DNA of 64,000 nucleotides from Aphanomyces cochlioides (Eukaryota > Oomycota > Saprolegniomycetes > Saprolegniales > Verrucalvaceae). The translations under genes were made by a program, and so were the position numbers. The DNA lies in NCBI GenBank assembly GCA_019828595.1, contig JAHQRK010000031.1:310001-374000 (forward strand), given 5' to 3'. Of the stretch, positions 1 through 8,508 are shown piece by piece. Every line of letters starts with the position of its first letter. Positions within the stretch are counted from its first letter, which is position 1. The notes below the pieces were generated by a model. That model saw nothing but the letters and a program-made list of their open reading frames with translations. It did no database searches and had not been told where the DNA came from.

Positions 1-751
1 CACTGCAAGTTAAGTATAGACACCAAATTGTACAGTGTAATGTTGCCGCTCAAGGATTTCACTCCGCAGACATCAAAGTTTGTCTATTCAATCATGTTCT
101 TCAAGCTCAATCTACTTAGTTAACATAGTTTTCAAGGATTAACTTCGTTTGCCGACGTTTGGAGCTCATTTGTCCTCAGCATTGTCACCAAAAGCCGACG
201 TTGTGCAGTGAAGGCAGACTGTTACACACAATCTATCCGGCATCGACTTTTTCACAGAGTTAAAAACATTTTGAACAACTTTTTAACTTGTTAATAACAT
301 ATTTAACGTGAAAAATGTTTTTCACAACTCAGCAACGCTACTCACATGCTTCCAAAACTTCAATCAAATCACAAGGGTGATGTGCTCTTGCTTAGATTAC
401 TCTAAAATTATATATGTTGGTGGGGTTAACGCGGTGTGTCCATCAGGATGACAAGAGTTGTGTGAATACAAGAATACTATTTTCTGGAGGTGATCTCTGT
501 TTTGGACAGAGCTCTGATTGGTCTTTAAGCAGACGATGCAATTTCATTGGGTGTTTAATAACTGATTTTTATGCGCAGCAATACAAATTTTAAAATATCT
601 CAGTCAGGAGCTTCGAGATTTCCGACCGAAAACATCCAAACTGAGTGTTCTCGGCCCAGAACGATTTGGAGTGATTTGAAAACGTTATTGAGCTCGTGTC
701 AAAGTAGCAAAGTTCAAAGAAAATACAGTATGTATATTAGTTCAATTATCA
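1..751. other. No gene recognised
   Basis: AT-rich sequence with stops in all frames except a 94-codon stretch (571-855, plus) that has no recognisable motif. A short inverted repeat, GTTAAAAA at 259-266 and TTTTTAAC at 280-287, could form a hairpin. I see no promoter or RNA gene I can support. Confidence 0.4.
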
Positions 752-1243
752 CTAATGCCAAATGTCCATTCGGCAATGTTCGAGTTGCAGTTGTAGCCGC
801 AAGAATAGAACGTGTTGTGTCCTGTGACTCGCTTGCAATGCCCATCCAGTGGTAAAAGGATTAGGATCGTCTAATACGCCATATAGACACGAGCAGTAAA
901 TTTCACCCATGTTGTTGATTTTCTTCTGGTATGGTGCACCACGCGTGAGCGACAAAATATAGTCGATACTCGCAGAATCATCTGTGGGAGCAAAGTAGAC
1001 TATCATGAAATCTGGCGAGCGTATTTTGGTCCACAGCACCTTCCCATAGAACTGGGCACGGGGGACTCCATCGAGGGACAATGCCTTCATACCATCTCCT
1101 ACACACTGGATTTTGTAAATATCTGCATCCGGCGTCTCTTTGGCGGAGGCGAATGGGGAGGAGAAGATGGCTGCTCGATGGCGGTATTGCGCTTCGGTGG
1201 CATATATGGATTTGAAATGAACAGCGCGTTTGAAAAACGACAT
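752..1243 (-). CDS. Hypothetical protein, 163 aa
   Basis: A complete reading frame from a true ATG at 1243 to a stop at 752, with no intron needed. The product is soluble-looking, with no signal peptide or membrane segment. The middle part (about residues 60-110) alternates hydrophobic and charged residues around YGKVLWTKIRSPDFMIVYF, like a beta-rich domain. I do not recognise the family. A divergent START-like lipid-binding domain, common in Saprolegniales, is a guess. The C-terminal 30 residues read less like protein, so the true end may lie behind an unrecognised intron. It lies about 120 bp from a MITE on its upstream side. Confidence 0.45.
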   Translation of the reverse strand: MSFFKRAVHFKSIYATEAQYRHRAAIFSSPFASAKETPDADIYKIQCVGDGMKALSLDGVPRAQFYGKVLWTKIRSPDFMIVYFAPTDDSASIDYILSLTRGAPYQKKINNMGEIYCSCLYGVLDDPNPFTTGWALQASHRTQHVLFLRLQLQLEHCRMDIWH

Positions 1244-1367
1244 GACATTAACGTTGTGGTGTTTGCTCTCGCTCTACTGATATGGCATGTTCATTCGCAG
1301 CACTGATCAATCATCGAAATCTCTCAAAACTCAATTTACCCTGAATATTGATAAACAATTCAGTATA

Positions 1368-1974
1368 CTACTCCGTCCCGCATCTTTTGTCCTTTGATTA
1401 TTACACTTGATTTTTGTATTGAAAAATATTGAAGTATAGAGTATTTTATAAATATTAAGAGTTTATCTAAATGGTGGGAAGATAAACTCATTTATAAGCT
1501 CCAGGCTTTGTATATTAGACATTTGATGCATTAAATCTCTTAATATCATTGTTTTGATACCTCATACCCAATCTGACTTCCATAGTGACCCTCCTTGGCT
1601 TACTTTTATGGGTTGAAATATTTTTTCTTTTAGTTGAAGTAAGTTGTTCTGCTATAATGCTTTCTGGGCAACGAAACCAGGTTCTGCTATAATGCTTTCT
1701 GGGCAACGAAACCAGGACGATGCCATTCAAAACAGTATAGCTGACAACTCGACAAAGATATGTAGACGGCGGCTTCAAAACGAAGCTCTAGCGAGTCTTT
1801 CCCTTTTTCACTCATATATCCCACTCTACTTCAGTGTCGATAAAATTAATATTGTCCAATGAAAGAGGAGATCACGAGCTTGAATTTAAGCTAATCAGGA
1901 TCGCATAATTCAGAAAGCTGCAAAATGTACACAAATGAAAATTTTTTGTGGACAAAAGATATGGGACGGAGTAG
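1368..1974. mobile_element. MITE with CTACTCCGTCCC termini and TA duplication
   Basis: The two ends are inverted repeats. The left end reads CTACTCCGTCCC from 1368 and continues to CTTTTGTC (1391). The right end (1951-1974) is its reverse complement with two mismatches. TA flanks both sides (1366-1367 and 1975-1976), as expected for Tc1/mariner-group insertion. The 607-bp interior has no credible transposase frame, so this is a non-autonomous element. The TACTCCGTCCC-type end resembles Stowaway-like and mariner-like termini known from other eukaryotes. It contains a 35-bp tandem duplication (1646-1715). Confidence 0.8.
1646..1715. repeat. Perfect 35-bp tandem duplication inside the MITE
   Basis: Two adjacent identical 35-bp copies, 1646-1680 and 1681-1715, each starting GTTCTGCTATAATGC. 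Perfect identity suggests a recent slippage or repair event inside the element. Confidence 0.95.
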
Positions 1975-1976
1975 TA

Positions 1977-2683
1977 ATCTATTACAATTCCCAATACATT
2001 TATTCCATAACTGCGAAAATTGATTTTGAAGCCTTGAATAAACTGACATTAATTATACAAGTTGGCGATTGTGAATCTGGTAGATACTGTAACATAAATG
2101 TTTCTCAAAGAGAATGACATCACTTACACTGTAGTGTTGTTTCTTTGTGATCCTTCACTTTGAAAAACGGAATGACGATTCTATTTTGCACTGTATCTCT
2201 CATTTCCAATTGCAATCTGGTAATTTGGCGCGACACCTTTAAATCATCGGCCATCTGTTGAATGTTTCGACATATGTCTTGAGTTGAACAGGCACCTGTG
2301 TTGTCGGACGTCGCACACCGGCAAAGTTTAGAGCGTCAATGATGATTGAACGCATTTGTATGATCTTAGAACATAATAAACTTGCATTTTGTATGCAATA
2401 TATTCAATCTAGCTTAAGGACTGCTTCAGTTATAGCTAGACGTCTTTTCAATTCGCGGATTTCAAACTTATCCTGCATTGGCTGCATTGGAGGCGTATGA
2501 TTGGACAACTTCCAAAACTTGTTCGTCGATGTATTCTTTGCAAACTGGATCCACAACTGGCGTATTTGTACCACAGTTGATGGACTTCTCTTCTTCAGCT
2601 TTTTCATCCCGTTTGCTAAGGACACCAAGTACACTGTATGATGGGGAAGATAGTGAAGGGGGATAGAGAGGAGTGGAGGTGGG
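1977..2683. other. No supported gene
   Basis: Short open stretches occur on both strands but none has a recognisable domain. On the minus strand around 2240-2380 there is a short frame with VRRPTTQVPVQLKTYVETF that could be an exon or an element remnant. I cannot assign it. Confidence 0.3.
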
Positions 2684-2724
2684 TTAGGCTTCACAAGAAA
2701 GGAGTGCTGGGCCCTCGGAAACCT
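2684..2724 (-). pseudogene. U2 snRNA 3'-end fragment
   Basis: This 41-bp stretch matches the 3' end of the intact U2 gene at 7985-8172 (its part 7985-8026) with about four mismatches. It covers the terminal stem-loop: GGTTTC at the 5' side, the GAGGGCCCAGCAC core, and GAAGCC closing the stem. The sequence upstream on the same strand is not U2, so this is an isolated 3' fragment. It could be a retrotransposed piece, or the 3' remnant of a U2 gene interrupted by an insertion. Confidence 0.65.
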
Positions 2725-2856
2725 CTCTCTAAGAAAGGAAAGCGGGAGGAACAGAGCACATCGAGGCAGAGGGACCAGGTGCACGGGGAGGCGAAAGAGA
2801 GACAAGCCGCACGGGAGAGGGAGGCGGAGATAGCGGGGGCGCCGAAAGAGAAGCCC

Positions 2857-2904
2857 GCGAAGGGGCCGAAAGAGGAACACGCGAAGGGGCCGAAAGAGGA
2901 ACAC
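2857..2904. repeat. 24-bp tandem repeat (two perfect units)
   Basis: Units 2857-2880 and 2881-2904 are identical (GCGAAGGGGCCGAAAGAGGA followed by ACAC). Partial units lie on both sides. On the plus strand each unit encodes AKGPKEEH. Confidence 0.95.
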
Positions 2905-3967
2905 GCAAAGAGGAGCACGAAGAAGCGACGGTTGCTGCCGGCAACGGCTGACGTGGAGAATGCGGCACGGCCGAAGGCTTGCCGATAGCAGTGGCTCGAG
3001 GCAATGTCTCCCGCGGAGCCATGGATGCACGAGAGCCACCGCCTTCCGACTCCAAAATCAGCGAACCACGAGGAGGACACTCTGGGATTGCCCGCCATCC
3101 TGAGTTAATGAGCACACCCTGATCGTGCACGTCGTCACTGTGACGCGCTGATGGTGTGCCGTCACTGTGGCACACCCAGGGTCCCTGCCGCTCGCCCTGA
3201 GCAATTCGGGATGGTCGGCCTCGTGCTCCACCCGGGTCCGCCCCAGCCGTAGGAGCTCGCCCGGCGGCATGGTTACACGGCGAACCGACGGCGCCCAGAA
3301 CGGCACGCACCGTCGGCCGACAGGTTCGTTGGTCTTCAAGTCGAAATTCGGCGAGAGCCTCCGGCCACGACGCATCACTCCATGTCGCCGTGGCCGTCGG
3401 AGCTCGCGATGACCCCACATCCGGATACCCCGGTTGGGTATCCGGATGGCCGTTGGCTGGCTGCGACGGAACTTGAAGTTGGGTATCCGGATCCGGATGG
3501 CCGGAGTCCGGAGGGACCCTTGCGGTGGCGGCGGGAGGTTGAATTTTGGTCATTTTGCCAGACAAATTGTGGCCCATTTTTCTCCATGTGGGGCAGTGAA
3601 CCCATATGGCCACATCTCATCATCAAAATAGAGGTTACGAATATTGTATCGATAAATATCAATTTTCGGAAACTTTATGTTGGTCTAGCCGCCGCTGCTG
3701 ACGCGAAAAAGGTGAGCGCTGCCTCTATGTATCTGTCCTAATTTGACGCGTAGATTCAAAGGAAGCACACAATTCTGTTGTGGTCGTTCCAGTGCATTTT
3801 ATAGTGGTGGCTGGCCGTCCCAACGCCCACGACAACATGAATAGACGGAAGACAAGTTGAATATGTGTCTGTGTTTGGCCATTAGAGTCTGCTTCGACTG
3901 AGCAAGATTTGGGGTGTAGATGTGAAATGATGATTTAATGCATTCATTATCGAGATTAATCTAGTGT

Positions 3968-4639
3968 TCAACTGGCTGGTTTCTTACACGCACTAGTGCT
4001 ACACATGCACTTGAAATCGATGGCGGAGTCCCACCAGTTATAGTCGATTGTAATTTCTTCATGAATCGCGATTTCTTGAATGACTGTTATTGCGGCTCGC
4101 TTCTCACCATCCTTGTTCCAAACTTCAAAGCGCGCGTTGGGGTCGCAGGAATGGTTAATGAATCTTGCCAAGTTGCCGAACTTGGTCGCATCAATGAATC
4201 GCTTACTCGACAGCTTCATAATGTAAAAAGACGTTGCTCCATCTTCAATCATTGCGTTCAAACGACTTTCACACTCAATGTCGTCGATTACTTCTCCAAC
4301 GTATTCGATGACAAAGGTTCCGGGGAAGAGACCACATGCCGCACGCAAGCCAACCCCAAGACTGCACGCAAAGATTTCCACTGGTGCTCCACGCGTTGCA
4401 TTGTTGAAACCTTGGTTTCGACACAGTTCACGCGAGTAGCACGTATCGGGACAAACGACATACTCGCGTACATTCGCACATGTAAGGCTATCACATTGCG
4501 GGAGGCTATACCTGTTGTTCATAGTCCAACATTCGCAAGGCCTGTTGGGCCGAATGCGCGGTCGAGCGCATAAGCTTCTGCCACCAGCAATCGCATTGTC
4601 ATTGTAAACATTGTTGGTGACTTCGATAAACAAAGCCAT
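3968..4639 (-). CDS. SET-domain protein lysine methyltransferase (AWS-SET-post-SET)
   Basis: Likely a histone lysine methyltransferase acting in the nucleus. From the ATG at 4639 there are 223 codons without an intron. An AWS-like Cys-rich segment comes first, with regularly spaced cysteines in CECWTMNNRYSLPQCDSLTC and CPDTC. The SET domain follows, with the cofactor-binding FVIEYVGEVI, the hallmark RFINHSCDPNA and the catalytic-tyrosine motif ITIDYNW. It ends with a post-SET CMCSTSACKKP. AWS plus SET plus post-SET is the SET2/NSD/ASH1 arrangement. The frame stays open upstream to about 4693 without an ATG, so an upstream exon is possible. The lack of introns contrasts with nearby genes. Substrate cannot be told from sequence alone. 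Confidence 0.85.
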   Translation of the reverse strand: MALFIEVTNNVYNDNAIAGGRSLCARPRIRPNRPCECWTMNNRYSLPQCDSLTCANVREYVVCPDTCYSRELCRNQGFNNATRGAPVEIFACSLGVGLRAACGLFPGTFVIEYVGEVIDDIECESRLNAMIEDGATSFYIMKLSSKRFIDATKFGNLARFINHSCDPNARFEVWNKDGEKRAAITVIQEIAIHEEITIDYNWWDSAIDFKCMCSTSACKKPAS

Positions 4640-4825
4640 GGCTTGAACTAAACCATCTTGAGAATTCCCGGATAGATCAACTAATGAAGACAAACTGGTC
4701 CTTCATATCATTCAAGAACCTGTCCAAAATTCGGCTTTCACCCGTGGCCAAGGTTGTTTCAATTGCAATGCTTTTGACAAATTGCCTTACCTGCTATTCT
4801 GGGGACAATCAAATTAGTAAGTATT

Positions 4826-4980
4826 TCAATTTGAGACCTCCGATCTTACGAGAATATCTCGCCACACTTGAAATTGTAGTCATATAGAAAAGGATGTGCA
4901 TGAAATGAAATCAATAATAATTGCTTATCTATAATTTCAAGTATGTAGAGATACTCTCGTCAGCTCGGAGGTGTAAAATC
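4826..4980. repeat. Imperfect inverted repeat of about 45 bp per arm
   Basis: The arm at about 4829-4880 and the arm at about 4930-4980 are reverse complements with roughly ten mismatches. Shared words include TTTCAAGT, GAGATA, CTCTCGT and TCGGAGGT. The 50-bp spacer is AT-rich. It could be a small degenerate MITE or a folded transcript end just upstream of the SET gene. Confidence 0.6.
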
Positions 4981-5204
4981 CATAGTGATTTGGTTTTAGA
5001 TCAGAACAGCATATTGGGAATTTGGCAAATGCATTGCAACAAGAGACAGCCTTGGTAACAAGAGAGATTTAATTTTCGAGAGTTTTTGTATGACATGGAG
5101 GATCCGTTTGTCTTCAATAGATTAAATTCTACTGACAAGGACTTGATGCTCCTACATCAAGTCGAAAAATCAATTTGATGTTGATTAAGCATGAATTACA
5201 AATC

Positions 5205-5545
5205 GTATTCGTCAAAGACATGCTTAATCAACATCACAATTGTTTCTTGTTGTTGCTAAGTTGGATCTACGGGAAGTTGACGATCCAATCGTTGCTCCTC
5301 ACTATCCTTCTCAATTTTTTCCTTTCGGATCGGAAGGTCTGCATGACAACATTCAATTTAAGCATGAACGGTGTCAGGCAGATCTTCACATTCAGAAGAA
5401 AAAATCGAAAAGGACAGTGAGGAGCAATGATTGGATCGTCAACTTCCCTAGTTCCAATTTGGCAACATCAATAATCAATTGTGATATTGATTAAGCATGT
5501 CTTTGACGAATTACAATGCATTCTTGTCCAAGACACGCTTAATCA
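5205..5545. repeat. Two extra copies of the SANT-like gene's 3' end in alternating orientation
   Basis: The 3' coding end of the gene at 5543-6170 occurs twice more here. About 5205-5340 is a copy in the same orientation (minus strand). About 5345-5515 is a copy in the opposite orientation. In the inverted copy the frame still reads RSNDWIVNF, compared with RNDDWIVNF in the gene. The two copies form an inverted repeat with arms of about 115 bp. All three share a sequence encoding the C-terminal 40 or so residues, with several substitutions each. Confidence 0.75.
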
Positions 5546-6170
5546 ACATAGTAATTGATTCTTGTTGCTGTCGAATTTGGTCAGCAAGAAGTTGACGATC
5601 CAATCGTCGTTCCTCGCATTCCTTTCAAATTTTTCCTTTTGGAATTGAAGGTCTGCTTGAGCTTGCTCATGCATTTGGGTGAACACCTTCATGAATCGTC
5701 CGTTTGATGTACTACCTTCATCGTCATCATTTTGGCGTTTCCGTTTTCCAAGAGCTTGCAATGCTTCTGTTCGCACCAGCTGTCCAGAGACCTCTGCTTG
5801 TTCTGCAGCCAGTTTTTGTTCATCACAGCGTTGGGTTTCCGCAGACTTTGCGTCGTCGTAAGCCGCGACGAGATCATCCAGAAGGAGAGTTTTTTCGCTG
5901 AGATCCTCGGAAATGTCTGATGCTCGCTCGGATTTCCTTGTTGTACTTCCGATGGGCTTCGACCAATAGTAAAAAGCGGATGCAGGCCTTCTTGGCGTCA
6001 ATTTCACGACGCCTGAAGGCATCACATGTCATTAGAGCAGATGCAACTGCTCCCCAGCGCTCCATGACCAAACCACGACGAGCTTGGAATGGCATTTCGA
6101 GTGCGACTTGACGTAACAACATCACGTCCTCTTCCTCAGTGTAGTTGCGGTGCTTGCTGGGCGTCGTCAT
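5543..6170 (-). pseudogene. Myb/SANT-like DNA-binding protein, frameshifted
   Basis: The start ATG at 6170 gives MTTPSKHRNYTEEEDVMLL, a Myb/SANT-like beginning with the acidic EEED and a Trp in ERWGAVASAL. Proteins of this kind are numerous in Saprolegniales and probably derive from transposon-associated DNA-binding proteins. The first frame stops at 5874. A second frame (from about 5930 to 5543) continues the same protein (SEDLSEKTLLLDDLVAAYDD, then a basic GKRKRQ and a coiled-coil-like Gln/Glu/Lys-rich tail ending DWIVNF). Joining them needs a shift near 5905-5930, and I see no intron there. It is therefore probably a pseudogene, or a sequencing indel. Its 3' end is copied twice downstream. 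Confidence 0.6.
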
Positions 6171-6377
6171 GGTAACCAGCGACCTCGGCTTGAAGTCGCT
6201 TGAGCTTAGAGGGATAAATGTAAGTGTCCGTATAATCTCGAAAAACTGAGGACAATCTATCAATTCTCACAGTATCCTTAATAAAATTTAGCAGGTCGAC
6301 TTCTGGTATTGTCATTTTGGATGAGGATGGGGATAAAGATAACTTGCTGAACCTCTCTATTACAAGGCTATCCCGAT

Positions 6378-7065
6378 GTGAACGCTGCACCACAACTTTT
6401 CAAGATATTACCCAAAGCAAAATCAGTTATGTGGGTACAATGGCAATCATTTCTACCAAACACAAACAGTACGAACAACGATAATGACTCTAATGCCTTT
6501 TTAGGAGCACAGGCGCTTATAAGTTGGCACACATCGAAAGACCCTCTACGACCTGTAATTGATGCTATTGTTAACGAATGTCTGAAGCGTGGATTTGAAC
6601 CCACTATTGGAAATCTAGCGCAATGTAAGCATGTCTTATTGGAAGGTGCCTCAAATTGACTGCTAGACCAAATACCCTTTCCAGTCCCGTTGCACCGAAT
6701 AATGCGCGAAATTGATTTTAACTCATTTTTGGTCTCACGAAAAGCACCACACAGTCGAACAATTGCTCGAAAACGAACAAAACTCATGAATACCTTGCAG
6801 AGTACGTTTCGGTTGCTCATGGAACATGCGCGGTAAACTCATTTTCGTTTGGTTTTCTTACATGACTTAGTTGACACATATTAACGGCAATCGTCCAGAG
6901 TTATCCCTTTGCAAGATATCTCGTCCACAGGAGCAGTATTTCGTTTCGGGGAGTGCTCTTGATGAAATGGCTACATTTGTTCACCAAAGATTTGACAAAC
7001 CAAGAAATGCAAAGGAAGTTTTGCTGTCGATTGTAGCCCTATCCAAAAGGGGGCTGAGGAGGTAA
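6378..7065 (+). CDS. Possible hypothetical gene (two open stretches)
   Basis: Two plus-strand stretches have protein-like composition. 6378-6659 ends in VIDAIVNECLKRGFEPTIGNLAQCKHVLLEGASN. 6871-7065 includes DEMATFVHQRFDKPRNAKEVLLSIVALSKRGLRR, an amphipathic helix. I cannot define the splice between them (6660-6870) and do not recognise a family. A 150-codon minus frame overlaps the first stretch and is judged a shadow. Both parts could be remnants. Confidence 0.25.
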
Positions 7066-7712
7066 ATTTTTAGCCATCCTACTCTCACGATGGTGTAGCA
7101 AACCCGACGGCTAGTTCGAGAAGCCTGTGGAAGCATTCCCAATTGGTCTCTTCGGCCTTCTTGGGCTCCAAGTGATATTGTTTGGTGTGATCCATCTACC
7201 ATGACAAAAACAAACTTACTAAGGCTTTGCTACATTTGTCTCGGACAAATTTTCAACAACGATTTTTGTGGAGCCATACGCTTTGACGAAGGACACGTTG
7301 TTTTCGATGATAATTAGTTTATACCTTGAATAACACTTCAGTTGCATTGTAGCTCATCATTCCTTGGAAATTTCCATTACTCAATGGCCACAATGAATAC
7401 TGTTCATTGTGGTTGTCATTCCTGGGAAATTTGCGTTATTCTGTTATCACAATGAACAATTTTTCAACAGCCAAATGATGCTTCAAATACATACTGTTCA
7501 TGCCATGGAGTTCGGATAGTTAGGAGAGGTTATACGGAAGAAGTCCAGTTCAGCTCCATCATCGTTCAACATCTGTCGAATGGCCAGACGACAAGTGTTG
7601 TACAAGGTACATTTCACCTGCAATTGGGCTGTATAAATGTCCAAAATCCTTCCTGGGCGGCGGAGGCAGCGGCTTGATCGGATGGCGGCAACTTGGATAC
7701 TGAGTCGGTGGG
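7066..7712. other. No gene recognised
   Basis: Only short scattered frames. Two near-repeated phrases containing CACAATGAA and TTCATTGTGG (7380-7460) suggest small diverged duplications. No RNA gene seen until the U2 fragment. Confidence 0.35.
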
Positions 7713-7780
7713 GGAAATCAGTTTTCACACTGATTAGAACAGATACTACACTTGATCTTAGCCAAAAGGCCGAGAAGGTA
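7713..7780 (-). pseudogene. U2 snRNA 5' fragment (truncated copy)
   Basis: The minus strand from 7780 reads TACCTTCTCGGCCTTTTGGC and continues through the branch-site recognition element GTGTAGTATCTG to stem-loop IIa (AATCAGTGTGAAAACTGATT). It is nearly identical to the first 68 nt of the U2 gene at 7985-8172. It then diverges completely, with no Sm site and no stem-loops III or IV. It is a truncated pseudogene, or the 5' half of a U2 gene broken by an insertion. Confidence 0.85.
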
Positions 7781-7984
7781 GACCACTATAAGCATTAGAA
7801 CGTGCCCAGCATTGCTTAGAATCTGTTCGTGGATAGTTTTCGTGCTAGAGGGGAATTTCGTAATAATATCCGTCCAAAATAGAGGAGCTGGAGACTCCAG
7901 TAGTAACGAACACAAAACAAACTTAACGTGGGAAATGAAAGTTGATGATAGGCAGATATGATTGTGGAGGATGTGATTGATGAG

Positions 7985-8172
7985 TTAGGCTTCACAAGGG
8001 AGAAGTGCTGGGCCCTCGGAAACCTGTCCAATTGGCAGTCGCAAGCGAGCTGTCCAGCCGGAGTCTATAAAAATGAATGTGAAAAAAACTCCATACAAAG
8101 TATGGAAATCAGTTTTCACACTGATTAGAACAGATACTACACTTGATCTTAGCCAAAAGGCCGAGAAGGTAT
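7985..8172 (-). ncRNA. U2 spliceosomal snRNA
   Basis: U2 snRNA pairs with the intron branch site in the spliceosome. The minus strand from 8172 begins ATACCTTCTCGGCCTTTTGG, followed by the GTAGTA branch-pairing element. Stem-loop IIa follows (ATCAGTGTGAAAACTGAT), then IIb (CCATACTTTGTATGG). An Sm-type site (CATTTTTATAG region) comes next, then stem-loop III (CAGCTCGC/GCGACTG). A terminal hairpin is closed by GGTTTC/GAAGCC. The length to 7985 is 188 nt, the usual U2 size. It lies 204 bp upstream of a truncated second copy on the same strand. The exact 3' end is inferred. Of the three U2 sequences here, only this one has all domains. Confidence 0.9.
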
Positions 8173-8508
8173 GATTCCTCCTAAACCAAAGGGTCAGGTT
8201 TACCTGGTTGATTGCTGATGTTGCCCACAAATCGTTTATCGCTATGTACGAATTTGTTGTTTATACAAATAGTAATATATTGATTAAGTACGATACTGAT
8301 GAAATTTATATTTGATAAATGATAAGAGGATTTGAACTTCAACTTGTCATGTACAGACTTGTCCTGATGCACGACTCTTATCTCCACCTGGGAGCATAGA
8401 TTAATTCCGAGAAAGCTAGAAGTGTCAAGAGGACTCCATTAGAAATCCACCAGTAGGCTAGACCAAACCAAGAAGTTGATGGATTTCAAAGCATGCGTGT
8501 TTGGTTTG
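8173..8508. other. U2 upstream region, no gene
   Basis: AT-rich sequence between the U2 gene and the 3' end of the SDR-SCP2 gene. It should hold the U2 promoter, but I cannot recognise a proximal sequence element for this lineage. Confidence 0.3.

Larger units (their letters stand above)
2640..3740. other. GC-rich low-complexity block with open frames on both strands
   Basis: This stretch is much richer in GC than its surroundings and is open in several frames. The longest is 2729-3613 on the minus strand (294 codons), Pro/Ser/Ala/Arg-rich. A plus frame (2638-2988) is Lys/Glu-rich and contains AKGPKEEH twice. Open frames on both strands are expected from GC-rich, stop-poor sequence, so none is called as a gene. 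GTATCCGGAT-type words recur near 3420-3500. It may be a remnant of a mobile element, but no RT, integrase or protease motif is visible. Confidence 0.5.

Noticed and set aside
2729..3613. A 294-residue Pro/Ser/Arg-rich protein on the minus strand
   Set aside because: The stretch is GC-rich and open in several frames on both strands. No domain is visible.
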